A stretch of 64,000 nucleotides of DNA, taken from assembly GCA_024509875.1 (NCBI GenBank), contig JAMPIV010015253.1, positions 159,001 to 223,000 of the forward strand. Direction: 5' to 3'. The notes under the pieces are model-generated. The model saw nothing but the letters and a program-made list of their open reading frames with translations, was not told the DNA's origin and did not search any database. Shown piece after piece: positions 1 through 11,615 of this stretch. The position numbers and the translations under genes were made by a program. The stretch's first letter is position 1. Every line of letters starts with the position of its first letter. The stretch is from Oreohelix idahoensis (taxonomy: Eukaryota; Mollusca; Gastropoda; Stylommatophora; Oreohelicidae).

Positions 1-122
1 ACATTTCGGTGTCCTTCATGAAAACATTTCGGTGTCCCTCATGAAAACATTTCGGTGTCCTTCATGAAAACATTTCGGCGTCCTTCATGAAAACATTTCG
101 GCGTCCTTCATGAAAACATTTC
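1..122. repeat. 23-bp minisatellite, left edge
   Basis: Five full units and one partial unit of a 23-bp repeat (acatttcggtgtccttcatg plus aaa). The units differ only by single transitions (tgtcc/cgtcc, cttc/cctc). The array is cut by the window edge, so its true length is unknown. No coding function is apparent. Confidence 0.9.
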
Positions 123-1130
123 TTTGAATTCTTCTTCTTGTTTTATCAATCTCTGCCGTCGTAAAGATACAGTAACCTCATGTAGTCCCCAAGGAACTTT
201 GAAGAGACAGAGAAACACATGACTTTTGCCGCCTCAAGCACGTCGTAAGCTGCGAATAATATAAATTGTGCGCAGGGTGTCAAACTCATCTTGTACAACT
301 AATTGACACAGAAGTCACCACTGCGAAAGCCCACGAATGCGTTCGCGCAGGCCTCTTGTAAGTGAGCCAGCTGAAGTGGTAGCTCCATGCTCAATAAGGA
401 GCGACATGCGAGATTAATAAACAACATATAGAAGATCAGCAAAGCTGTATTAGCCCTAGGGGCCATGTATACGCCAGCTGTCATATGTAATGATTTTATC
501 GAAACTTCTAGAAAGCGACCCCGCAAGATGTCTTGGTGATAAAGCAATGTTAATCCCCTGCTGTCAGCCGCCTGATGCATCGTTTTCTCTTAAGCTAGCA
601 ATAATGTACGATTACTTGATGTCTCGTGTCAGTTTTACGGGAAACAGATGGCACACAGTGCAAGGGATGGATGGAGAAAAAAAGGAGAAATTAAGGTTCC
701 TTGGGGAAAAATGGACAGCGGATAAACAGAAAAAACATCATGAGCAGTTGAGTGGCGGAGTTTATTATGAAAATATCACTTTGGTTATCGGTTCATCTTG
801 ACAGGAAGGCATCTGGTGCAGGCTAGTAATGTCAAACATAGACCAGCTTGCTCCGTTCTCATCCTTGTTTTCAGTTTCATTAATGAGCCTCGTCTATTTA
901 CATTTTATACCAAGCCTCATCAATTTACCATGGACAAAGAACAAGCAATTGGAAGAGAGAATTGAGGCTCTCTAGATGTCGATATATAGCAGAATGGGGA
1001 GAAGTAAACAAAAGAGGGGGTCCTACAAAAATTAGGAATGAAAGGAAGTTTAATGAAGGAAATCAAAATTATAAGCTAAAGATAAAGGCAGTCCAATAAC
1101 AGATACTGCTGTAGGGCAGTTAAAGGTTAA
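123..1130. other. Unannotated interval, no gene seen
   Basis: Short open frames on both strands have no recognisable domain, and there is no clear repeat apart from a loose AT bias. I see nothing supportable here. Confidence 0.5.
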
Positions 1131-1334
1131 AAACTTCACTATACTAGGTCCAGCATTGAGAGGTGGGGTGACAAATTCCCGTCCTCGCTGCCTTTTCCTT
1201 CACTAACTGAAGAGTAAAATCCGGTACCCATTTACAGCTGGGTAAACTAGAGCATGGCGATATCGTGAATCGAACCCGACACCTTTGCCGTAAGAGACCA
1301 GCGATATAGCCTACTCTGTCAATCGGGCGCTCAA
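1131..1334 (-). mobile_element. tRNA-derived SINE (family 1)
   Basis: Read on the minus strand the element starts with a tRNA-like head: an A-box-like segment with gacagagtaggct and a B box ggttcgattc. It continues into a body shared by several copies in the window, containing tacccagctgtaaatggg, a gaaggaaaaggcagcgagga motif and a tail reading ggacctagtatagtgaag. The same body recurs near 3.1, 8.9, 31.9 and 57.8 kb. Repetition plus internal Pol III promoter boxes support a SINE. The family name is unknown to me. Confidence 0.75.
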
Positions 1335-1379
1335 ATCAAAATTAGCTAAAAATATTTTCGCCATATAAAAAGACATAAC

Positions 1380-1571
1380 GCCTTGATGAGAGCCATAATG
1401 GAAGGCATAGTTGAATGCAGACGTGCAAGAGGAAGACCATGCTATAAGTGGGAACAACCCCCAAGAGATGGATAGGAAAGAATCTATCGGAGAACACCAT
1501 CAAGACAAGACAGAAGGTGTCGGAGAGCGATTGCATCCGACCTTCGTTGTAAAGATGGCAGCTTGTGATGA
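1380..1571 (+). pseudogene. Decayed LINE C-terminus
   Basis: A frame beginning near 1381 reads ALMRAIMEGIVECRRARGRP, the usual basic segment after the RT domain of many invertebrate LINE ORF2 proteins. It is interrupted by a stop, and another frame continues to a tail ending AIASDLRCKDGSL plus stop, which resembles the family's usual C-terminus. At least one frameshift is present. Only about 60 codons remain, so the clade cannot be assigned. Confidence 0.5.
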
Positions 1572-1576
1572 TGATC

Positions 1577-1690
1577 ATCAATTTACATATACTGAGCTTC
1601 ATCGATTTACATATCGTACTGAGTCTCACAGATTTACATATCGTACTGAGCCTCAAAGATTTACCTATCATACTGAACCTCATCGAAGTC
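1577..1690. repeat. 27-bp minisatellite, 4 units
   Basis: Four diverged copies of a 27-bp unit with the core atttacatatcgtactgagc. Related single units lie near 900 and 1888, so the sequence belongs to a slightly larger diffuse array. Confidence 0.8.
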
Positions 1691-2017
1691 GATATTTTCG
1701 ACCTTAAAACGTCTAAGGACATGAGGCATAGCATACATATGGACATGAGGTATGACGTTTACATGTATGGATCATGCTGGGCAACAGCTTGACCTCTTTA
1801 CCCAAGCGCCCAACCTCGCGTGCGCCGAAATATTGTCTTGAGGGCGCGTTCCTATGGTCAATAATGACAGAAAGGGATACTGACATGAATCTCATCGATT
1901 TATATAATACTGAGCTTCAGTGATTATTATATCACTAGCAATAACGCGTCAATAATGACGGAAGTAAATCAAAAACTGTAATATATTTTTAAAATATTTT
2001 TTAATTCATAATAAAAG

Positions 2018-2613
2018 TTATTTGATGACAACATTTTTTGTGAAAGTGCGTGGATTTGTTTCAACGAATATTCCCTGATTAAAAGTGTTTTTTACAAAAA
2101 CTTTCAAGTTTTCATGATTTGTTCCTCTGGTGAGGGCGACATAGATCTGGCCGTGTCCGAAAACAGGTTCAGGAAGGAAAACTCCTACGTGATCAAAAGA
2201 TTGTCCTTGCGCCTTATTGATCGTCATTGCAAATACTAAGATCACTGGGAATTGACGACGTCGCATCCTAAATGTCAAACTGCGCTAGCTCGGTTCTAAG
2301 TCAATGCGAGGAATTAAAACTCGTTCTCCCTTAATACTGCCAGTGATAATTTCTGCATCAATGGAATTCCGATGCAAGACTTTTATGACCAAACGCGTGC
2401 CATTCAATAGTCCGTTTTTTTTTTTGCGTTCAGATTTCGCAATAGCATGATACATGCAGCAACCTTTAATTTCAGCAAATGCGGTGGCATTCCTGATGGG
2501 CACTGCTCGTTAAGGAATTCGGTTGGGAAATCAATTGCGTCTTTGGGATCATCGGAAATCATGGTATCTATGCTCCAATAAACCGTTTCATTTCCAGCGA
2601 GAAGCTCCAACAA
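2018..2613 (-). pseudogene. Helitron-type PIF1-like helicase C-terminus (broken)
   Basis: Minus-strand frames give, in order, a segment with ETVYWSIDTMISDDPKDAIDF followed by PTEFLN, a segment with HLLKLKVAACIMLLRNL, then IDLEP, then FPVILVFAMTINKAQGQSFD and GHGQIYVALTRG. These are the conserved C-terminal motifs of the helicase domain in Helitron Rep-helicase proteins (TINKAQGQ and YVALTR are the PIF1 helicase V/VI region). The sequence is broken by a frameshift at the poly-T run around 2413-2423 and an in-frame TAG near 2285. No Rep domain or Helitron termini were located, so this is a truncated relic. Confidence 0.85.
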
Positions 2614-2698
2614 TAAGTCTGCAATACTTTAAATTAAAATTTTGTCTTGAAGAAACAATCAAGAACTTACATTTTAAGGTTATTTTTAACAAAATGAT

Positions 2699-2912
2699 GA
2701 GTTAAATCCGTTTCCGGAATGAAACTGGGTTTTACTAAACAAAAACTTACATTTTATTCATACCTCATATATCACTGTCACTCACTTTGTGTTGCACAAT
2801 TCACCGACTTTTCTTCGTTGACTGTTACTATTTTCTGGAGAGTACATATAAGGGAAACAATACAATTAATGTCTAGCTTTCAACCACAGTTCCATCCCTT
2901 AGATGTGACCGA
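2699..2912 (+). repeat. Dispersed repeat, partner of 31400-31565
   Basis: The segment starts with gagttaaatccgtttcc and ends with cttagatgtg. The same start, the middle (gagagtacat, gggaaacaatacaatt) and the end recur at 31400-31565 in the same orientation, with an internal length difference. It follows the Helitron helicase relic directly and might be part of that element's 3' side. The adjacency is the only reason for that idea. Confidence 0.65.
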
Positions 2913-3054
2913 CGTACAAACGGCGAGAATTATGGAGTTTGATGATGATGATATTGTCTCTTACTTTCCCTCTATCTCTTTTACCCAGAACACACCAGAA
3001 AAGGGACTGCCCTGCAATGTTATCAGCTGGTTTTCTTAACTTGTATTCTATTCA

Positions 3055-3290
3055 ACGCCGAGCTGTCGGTCCGCTTAGTGTCTATAGCTCCTTTCTTCGG
3101 TGCACATTTATTGAGTTCCGGGATCGAAACCTGGCAATGTTATGCTCCAGTCTACCCAGCTGTAAATGGATACTTTGCTCGTTAGTTAAGGAAGGAAAAG
3201 GTAACAAGAAAGGGAATTTGTCACACCACCTGATAAAGAGCTGGACATAGTATGATGAAAGTCTCTAACAACTCACTCCCCAGTAAAGGT
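3055..3290 (+). mobile_element. Degenerate SINE (family 1)
   Basis: Contains a B-box-like ccgggatcgaaacctgg, then the family body (tacccagctgtaaatgg, aggaaggaaaagg, and a tail resembling ggacctagtatagtgaag). The A-box half is eroded, so the 5' boundary is approximate. Confidence 0.6.
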
Positions 3291-3829
3291 TGTCTTTAGA
3301 TTTTTTAAATTAAACATTATGACTCCGTTGCTTTTTTCACGGGGGCTCCTGTAAGCCCGAGGCCCTAGACCCTTGTCTAGTGGGCCTAAAGAATAATCCT
3401 GATATGTGCCATAGCCGAAACTGTCGTAGGTGGGTGGGTAAAGGTTCACTTCAGACTTTTAAATTATAGAGTGACATCCCTTTGCAATGTTTATCTTGGT
3501 CATGTGTCGCAGCTTTTAATTCTTTCATTAATATCTGGATTCACTAAGGAACTACACAGCGCAATAACCAACATTAGCAAAAATACGAGACCTGGTCACT
3601 CACTAATGTTACGTCACCGCCAGACTAACGCTCCAATTAGTGTTGCCACTCTAAATTGGGGAAAAAAAACCTAGATGATACGTTCAAAAAACAAAAACAA
3701 AAAAACCTAGAAAAACTTTAATGTTGAATTTGCACTGTCTCCTGAAACACGTATATTTCATGATTTACGGATGTTCAACGATTTACTCTTTTTGGACTGA
3801 GTGGAGTAGGGAGATGATACCATATTTAG
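3291..3829. other. Unannotated interval, no gene seen
   Basis: No conserved frame is visible. A small GC-rich patch near 3340-3390 has short inverted matches, and an A-rich stretch lies at 3660-3710. Nothing further is supportable. Confidence 0.4.
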
Positions 3830-4095
3830 ATATCGGAAATGACTGGAATATCATCTATTCAAGAAGCTAAAGATAACAATTTCTGATGAGTGTAACAGTG
3901 GCACCGATAAAATGACTGCTGAACATCTGCTTCAAAGATGCCCAACTTATGAGCAATAGTAAAAGCACATGCGGCCATCACCAGTCCCATTCGTGGAAAA
4001 ACTCAATGGAGATATAAACAGCCTCACGGTGACCACTGCTTTCTTTGAAAATATTCAAGCAGACGTCTGAGAGTGGGCAAAGAAGAAGAAGTAGA
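3830..4095 (+). pseudogene. I-type LINE 3' end relic
   Basis: The nucleotide sequence parallels, in opposite orientation, the better preserved copy at 20235-20712: ggcaccgataaaatgactgctgaacat matches its GTDKMSAEH segment and the next bases match LLQRCP. Several stops and frameshifts are present. It ends in a purine-rich tail (agaagaagaagtagaag) typical of a LINE 3' end. It represents the short region after RNase H in I-like LINEs. Confidence 0.6.
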
Positions 4096-4254
4096 AGAAA
4101 AAAAATCTAAATTACTCTCTTTCATATACTACGCTATATATTACAATTATAACAAATCAAGGGTTGAACGGTTTACTTAAAAAAAAAAACGTTATGCAAT
4201 ACGACATTTATTTTCAATGTAAGGGATGATATAAGTAAGAGCATCCTTGTGTAT

Positions 4255-4680
4255 TCTTCTTCAGGTGCCTGGTCTGGAACAGACATTGGCGATCATGACC
4301 CTCCAATCTTCTCTGTCTTTTGATAGTCTAATGAGATTGTTGTTGCCCACGCTATTGTTTGTTGCCCAGTTGTTTAAGCTTTCCACATACATCTATCTCT
4401 GCCTTCCTCTTCCTCTCCTATCTGGTATTTTCCCACGTAAGACTAATTCCTCCACTCCTCCTCTTCTGTTAATATGTCCCATAAATTTCATTTGTCTTTT
4501 CCTGATGGTTTTGATGAGCGATCTATTAACACCCGCAGCTGTCAATACCTCAGCATTTGTTTTCTTCTCTGTCCACGATATTCTCAGTATCCTTATAAAA
4601 AACCACATTTCCGTTGCCTCCAGTTTTTTCACCATTTGGTTACTCATTGTCCAACATTCGCATCCATATAAAAGAAAGAA
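4255..4680 (-). pseudogene. LINE reverse transcriptase C-terminal region
   Basis: Minus strand: MSNQMVKKLEATEMWFFIRI, then ISWTEKKTNAEVL and an RKRQMKFMGHI-like segment, then a basic GRGRQR block. A TAG follows, after which the same frame resumes with a YVESLNNWA-like segment and an EDWRVMIANV-like end. This order (MSNQ, RILRISW, K..FMGHI, GRRGRGRQR, DR..W..) is the usual post-RT C-terminus of invertebrate LINE ORF2. Catalytic RT motifs are absent, so this is a 5'-truncated relic with one in-frame stop. Confidence 0.8.
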
Positions 4681-4699
4681 CTTATGTATTAAAGAACAT

Positions 4700-5430
4700 T
4701 TTACTTAAAATAACTGGCTGTCCCCGAAACATAATGTGTTATTTGCCTGTTCCTAAAAATTCATCGATGCTTGCAACATAAAGTATGCACAATAAAAGAC
4801 ACTAATTAGAAAAGACACATAGTATCACAAGCATAACATAAGGCACAAAATGACACACACAAGAAGTAAGTTTCAATGACAAATGTATACGCCACTATCA
4901 CTGAACTGATGTCAATTCATCGTTTTCCTTGTACTTTGATAGATTTCATGATGTCTTTTGTGGCTGACAGCGATCTTCTTTAACATCTTTTACTTGTGAC
5001 TTTGGTGACCTCCGTGTATAATAGCACGCATTTTTTTGCCCCTTGAGCACTCACCCTATTAGCAACTGCGTAACGTTGTTGCCAATTTGTCTGTGTATTT
5101 TTCACTAGATTTATTTGTGGAAACCCCCCCCAAAAAAAAAAAAAAAAAATCTCTTTCAACACGCGCTGAAGAGTATTGGAGTGCTAAAACTGTACACATA
5201 CAGATGACAAAATTTGACTTGTAATTTTTAATTTGTTTTAGCCCACTCCGAAATTCTGGGGGTTCTCAGCGAAGTAAATATTGCTTCTGGGAGAATGGTA
5301 AAAACCGTGCGATCACGTCTTCCATTGTGGCGCTACCAACAACAAACAAAGATTTGTTATAACTTCACTTGTACCGACTTTATCTACTGAATATTGTAGG
5401 ATCAGTCTGAGAAAAGCTGTGAAAGAAAAA
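4700..5430. other. Unannotated interval with an A-run
   Basis: AT-rich, with a C7A17-type homopolymer pair near 5125-5148. No domain-bearing frame or clear repeat boundary was seen. Confidence 0.4.
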
Positions 5431-6150
<720 letters not shown>

Positions 6151-6698
6151 CTTCATAAATTTAACAAAACTATCCTTGTTACAGAAAATATTGTCTTTAC
6201 TGACAGAAAAAACACAAGCCCGACGTGATTTCACATACTAAACAGCACACTTCATTCTGCTAACTTCATCCAATACATTTCTCATTTGTTTTCCTACCTG
6301 TTATTCAAGGAAAAACTTTCCATCTCTCTATAAATAAACTATTTCTACCTTTCTTTTTTCCCCCGCCTCATCCACGACGAGTGTCTATTAGCAGAACATC
6401 CATTTACAGTTTATTTAATCCTATTAGTTATCGTTCATATCCGTCTTTCAATCCTCCTATTAATCCTTCATTAGCTAATCAATCTTCTCCCTCCGTTTAT
6501 TAATCCTTTGTTATCCTGCCTCGGGTGTCCAAGATAATGCCAGGTTTGTTGATGTAAAATTGTTGCTGGGGAATAACACCACGTGAAATATAGCGCATGT
6601 TGTTTCCGGCGTTAGTTTGCTCTTTTTTAATTGTTTCTGTGTTGCTGCTTGTCTTTTTCTGTTTTCCTCTGTTACTTAACGTTATTCTTTGTCATGCA
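6151..6698. other. Unannotated interval, no gene seen
   Basis: Pyrimidine-rich sequence between two simple-repeat blocks. No coding or repeat feature can be supported. Confidence 0.4.
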
Positions 6699-6753
<55 letters not shown>

Positions 6754-7175
6754 CGATACCACTCGCTCTCTATTGGCTCTCTCAGATATCCCTACTCTCT
6801 CGCCGATATTCTTTCTCTCTCCGAAACTGCCTCTTTCTGTGATACCCCTCCCTCTTGATACCCCCTCTCGCACTTACGCCCCTTTCTTTCTCTAATACCC
6901 CAATCTCTCTCTGATACCCGTCTTTCTCTGATACCCTCTCTCTCTGATAGATACCCACTCTCTCTCCCTGATATCTCTCCCTCTCCGATACACCTTTCTC
7001 TCTGATATCCATCTCCCTGATACCCCTCTTTCTCTGAAACCCTCTCTCTCCGATACCCTTTTTCTCGCCACACCCCTCTCTCTCTCTGATACCCTTCTCC
7101 CTCCGATATTCTTTCTCTCTCCGATACCCCCTCTTTCTCTCTCATACCCCTCTCTCGTCTTTCTCTGATTCATTC
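6699..7175. repeat. (CT)n tract plus degenerate tctctgatacccc minisatellite
   Basis: A (CT)n run at 6701-6741 is followed by about 430 bp of imperfect 14-20-bp units built from tctctctctgatacccc. Minus-strand open frames (RERGYQRER-like) reflect the repeat and are not genes. Confidence 0.85.
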
Positions 7176-7592
7176 TGCTAGTCTTAGTCTTTCTCTATGT
7201 CTTACTCTGTCTCGATTATTGTCTGTCTTTTTGTCTATATCTCTGTCTGTTTTTCCGTCGACCTCTTTGTCTGTTCATTTCTTCAACCCCCACCCCCCTT
7301 TTTTTTTATCTTTCTGTCATTCAATGCCTCATTGTTACGCAGTGTCTCAGTCGCCTGGCCTGTGTTGTAATATACAGATGACCATAAAATAATCATTATT
7401 ACTCTTCGGGTCCCCACAGAGCATAGGCCTGTAACAGAGGTATGCCAATTCATCGTCGTATCCGGTGCCTTTATCTCAAGGTCTATGCATGTCTTCTCAT
7501 ACATTTCATCCCAGTTTCCAGTTCTTTTCTCCATGTATGTTTCGGTCTAACTCTGCTTCTATTACCCTGAGAATTCAAGACAAAGAACTGCC
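7176..7592. other. Unannotated interval, no gene seen
   Basis: Pyrimidine-rich decay of the preceding repeat to about 7310, then unique-looking sequence without a recognisable feature. Confidence 0.4.
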
Positions 7593-7915
7593 TTGTGTGG
7601 GGTCGGAGTGGCTAAGAAGTATGGCGTCCGCCTCTAATTCTAAAGGTACCGGGTTGAGATCCCAGAACAAGGAATAAATTTGATGGAACTTTTTTCAGAA
7701 CCAGTGGGTCTTAGTGATGTCACACTCCCCTCCCCCCTCCCCCCTGATCTTGTGGTTAGTGAGATCGCATGCCCAGCCTTCTGGATAAGGGCGAAAAAAT
7801 AGGAGGTCCCATGTGCAAGCTGCGCACGTTAAAAATCCCTCGGCTATTGGAAATCGTAAAGAGTTGGCCATACGGCCGCTGCCCTGGGAAAATTTACAAA
7901 ATTAAGGAAACCCAC
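7593..7915 (+). mobile_element. tRNA-derived SINE (family 2)
   Basis: The head has an A box (gagtggctaagaag) and a B box (gggttgagatccc) about 45 bp apart. The body includes the cgcacgttaaaaatccctcgg segment and a tail ending aaattaaggaaaccc. This cacgttaaa-atccctcgg core is, to my knowledge, common in molluscan SINE-like repeats. I see no second copy in this window, so the assignment rests on the promoter boxes and the core. Confidence 0.65.
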
Positions 7916-8125
7916 CCACTACAAAAATATTTATAGAATGCGGGATTCCTGTATACACACAATGGGATCCTCGCCGATGAAACGGAGTTCGTGCACTGCG
8001 CTGAGATTCTCCTTGTGTGATCTAAGGGAGGAAATCGGGGTAATTGTTGGAGTTGTCTGTGTGCAATGAAGATGGTCCTTAAAACCAAAAACCAAACCAA
8101 ACTGGCTTGTAAGGCTATCAACAAG

Positions 8126-8688
8126 TTTAATTAGTGTGTCTGTCATCTTTCACCGACGTCTTCTTCTCATCTCATGTTCCTCTGCCACATGTCTTCTAGA
8201 CAGCCAGATAGTTTACTTAATGTGTCTTTTATCATTTGTCCCAGTCTTGACATATGGATGCGAGTCATGGGTTCCTCAAAAGCCACAGATGGTATCTAGG
8301 TGGTTGAAGTAACAGCAACCAGACGATACGTCAAGGCCTAAAATGCCACCCCCTGCAGACCCAAGTAGAACAGTCCCAACTAAGATGGTTTGGCCATGTC
8401 TGCAGAATTGGAGAAGCTCGGCTACCATGACAAGCATGGGAAACAAAGAGCCAGAAATCCAGATCCCCAGGACGACCCAGACATTAGACAATCTTTGAAG
8501 GACCGAGGACTAGAATGGAACCAGGCCAGAAGGAAGACAGCCGATAGGATAGTCTGGCGCTCTCTCTTCCAAACCTCTACACCTCACGGTAGAAGGGGAA
8601 CGACTAAGTAAGTAAGTCTTTCATCATTCACCGACGTCTTCTTCTCATCTCATGTTCCTCTGCCACATGTCTTCTAGACAGCCAGATA
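8126..8688 (+). repeat. 85-bp tandem duplication split by a LINE insertion
   Basis: Unit 1 is 8126-8210. Unit 2 begins at 8211 (gtttacttaatgtgtctttt) and resumes at about 8617-8688, after a LINE insertion. The last 60 bp of the two units (8151-8210 and 8629-8688) look identical. The first parts differ at a few sites. Confidence 0.8.
8237..8616 (+). pseudogene. 5'-truncated LINE-A copy (C-terminus only)
   Basis: Near-identical over its 3' part to the LINE at 51429-54295. It keeps the VLTYGCES segment, loses about 100 bp internally, then continues through RRKTADRIVWRSLFQTSTPH to the terminal TTK stop and an (aagt)n tail. It is flanked by tctttTatcatt (8225-8236) and tctttCatcatt (8617-8628), a 12-bp target duplication with one mismatch. 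The RT core is absent. Confidence 0.9.
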
Positions 8689-8794
8689 CACAGACAAATA
8701 CAACAATAGATTTGTCACAAATTGAGTTTAACGTGTTTGTTACTTCTGAATGCATTACGGTACCTTTAGATTAGACAACACACACATTTGTTAA

Positions 8795-9215
8795 CCACGC
8801 ACGTGCGATAGGCTAAACGGTTAGAACGTTTGCCTCTCGAAGCAATGTTACTGGTTCCGGGATTAAAACCTGGTAGCGTCAGTTTACCCAGCTGTAAATG
8901 GCTGACTCTGTTCTTGATGACTTGACTTGACTTTGATCCACTGTCACTGAACGTCAGCTCTTCGTGACCTTGATACCATTATTTGGTACTGCGCAGTTCG
9001 TATTTGTTGTTTTGGGCTGCTATAAAGTGTATTGTGTATGGATGGGTTGTTTGGTAGGAGTTGTCTCATTCCCTGGTTCTGCTCTTGATTTAGGGAAGGC
9101 AAAGGCAGCAATATAGGGAACAGGTCACCAAACCTTATAAATCTGGATCTAGTATAGTAAAGTCTCTAATACTTAACTTCCCTACGGCAGTTTGGGCAAT
9201 GAGACTACCTGTACT
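8795..9215 (+). mobile_element. SINE (family 1), interrupted
   Basis: The A-box region ataggctaaacggttag and a B-box-like ggttccgggattaaaacc lead into the tacccagctgtaaatgg body. The body is then interrupted by about 170 bp before it resumes with gggaaggcaaaggcagc and the tail ctggatctagtatagtaaag. The interruption shows no recognisable termini. Confidence 0.65.
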
Positions 9216-9724
9216 CGTCTCTCTTACCTTTTCTACCATAGAAACAAAACAAGTGACATCCAGTCTTCGGCGACTTGAAATCTAGTTTCACAATGACAGG
9301 TGTGGTGGGTTTAGATGTTATGAATGTTGGTGTTGTATTTACTTTGTAACTGAGTGAGGTCAAGTTGTGAAGGCCCCTGAGTCTAACATTTGATGGGGTG
9401 TGTTCTCAGGGACCCTTTCTGCTACCACCCTAAGATCTCACTCAGAGTTATATTTTACTCTTAGAATGAAGGATGACTACGTCTAAATGTCTAGGGTAAT
9501 GTAAGTGTGGTGTGATGGTAACCCAATACACAAGCACACACACATATATATTAAATTCTATGATCAAGTCAACTAACACAGTGTTTTAAATTTGGTATTT
9601 AACAAATCTTTTTACAATTTACTTTGTCCGGAACCTAATATTATTTTGGTCAGGACTATCAAATCAAATGAAATCAGTTTATATATATGCAATTCAATTA
9701 AACAAAAGGGGACTGATAACGACT

Positions 9725-11615
9725 GGATGCATGTCTGTTATGTTTTACGGTCGTGTACTGGTCATCTTTAGATTACTTCTGCATCATGGAATCAACCTGT
9801 CATGTTGACATTGAGTGGGAGTGTCAAGTAACGCGAATGGTAGAATGGTTCGGTGTAATAGACCACTTGATAATATTTCTCACACACTCTTATACAAGGC
9901 AATGACGACTTGAACTACAGCGGGCATTTCACACCGTTTAATAGGGACGCACACATCTGGACAGCACGGAACATAGTCATAGGAACATGTTGACATATAA
10001 ATCATGAGGCATTTGAACAGTAGATCATATTTCATGCAGCATTCAAATATGATGGACGATATAAGGTAATCATTCAATGTTCTGGCAGACTATTGCCACG
10101 TCCCCTAACTGACTGAACGCATCAGTGGGTGTGGGTGTGTAAACATACAAAGAGTTCACTGGCCGAACCTTTTTCTTGGCTAAGTTCTCCAGCGACATAT
10201 ATCAAATATTTATGTAATAAAGTTAAACCACGATAGGGTTTTCATATTAGTGAGATCTCCATATCACTGTCCGATAATAAGTTTGATATACTGTTCTCTT
10301 GACAGTGATCCGTAACGATGACAAGAAAACAAGATGGCTGCCTTTCTGAGTTTTGCTCACTTACCCAGAAGAAGGCTAATGATGAGCCAAAGTTAATTCA
10401 TAATTTGAATATCAATAATTTCCTAGAGTTTCCCTACAGTTCCACATTACTAAGGTTGTTACATGTAGACATAAGCTCTGTTGGGAAACCTGTCATCTTC
10501 AATAGTATATCAACGACCAACGATGTTCGAAAAACGAAGTCCATCTAGGTCTAACCACATTGAGAACATCAAAAAGAAGGGTCTGGTATTACCTGGAGTC
10601 CGAATTAATAATAAAGTGCATGAGGAGAATCTCTGACAAATAGACTCTTGCAGAGACACTAACTCCTCCTGAAAAAACATGCACAAATCACTTTTCAACC
10701 CTTAAAAGGGACCAGCCCAGAATTACACACACAGTCATATTCAGGCGGCATTATCGAGACTCACTACGCATGCCTCGAAAAACGAATACCTGCCCCAGTG
10801 TTCGGCACAAAGAATATAGTCCGACCTAAACATACAAAGATATACAATATAAGACTGAATCTTCTTGTACTAGACAAGTAATACATATAAATTCAGGCTA
10901 TAAACATATTGAACAAGATCAATCTATTTTCTGGCCCTAACAAATGAGAAATTACATAAATTCGGTATTCATCCGCGAAATCAATATTCAAGGGGAGATC
11001 ATCCACATAATCAAAAGTATAAATCAAATCATGGATGATATAACTTTGACTGTAACAAAAGTAATCTCTTTTTCATATCAATTAGTCATATCGTATTTTT
11101 GTAATCTGTGCGTCAAAAATATGTGCGCAACAGATTACCACACCCCCCGGGAAAAAAATGGTACATTTTTTTTTTTGAAATACATCTAGGAGCAACATAC
11201 AACAGGCTCACAACGCACGAATAACAATGCGCAAATGATAAGCATTCCAAACAAATGTAACGCCTAATGTGAGGCTATGTCGTCATATGGCACGACAAGT
11301 GAGAATATATCTCAAGATCTCAGAGAAAGTATTTCTCTAAGTATAAATATTTCCAGAGAGGTGTCACCAACGCATACTACAATACTGGCAATGCCACACT
11401 TTCTACAACAGTTTATCCAACAATTTCATCTTAGGTATCTTAACATCATGATTATCAAAGACGAAAAAAACATCGAAAGATCAGCGGTGAATATACATCA
11501 ATGAACCGCTAAGTAGTGATACAATCAATATATTATATATTACATATGTGTACATATTTTAGTATAGAAAAAAGTGTAGTAGAGTTAGATCTGTAAAAAT
11601 ATCAGGATCTAACGG
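9725..11615. other. Noncoding flank downstream of pol
   Basis: About 1.9 kb on the 3' side of the minus-strand pol frame. Only short, domain-free frames are present. AT-rich tracts and a c6/a7/t12 homopolymer patch near 11141-11175 are visible. This is the expected place for a polypurine tract and 3' LTR, but neither could be recognised. Confidence 0.5.

Noticed and set aside
6682..7173. Several minus-strand frames rich in RERGYQRER
   Set aside because: Produced by the degenerate tctctgatacc minisatellite; no start context or domain.
8151..8688. A 60-bp target-site duplication flanking the LINE fragment
   Set aside because: Explained by an older 85-bp tandem duplication; the real target duplication is 12 bp.
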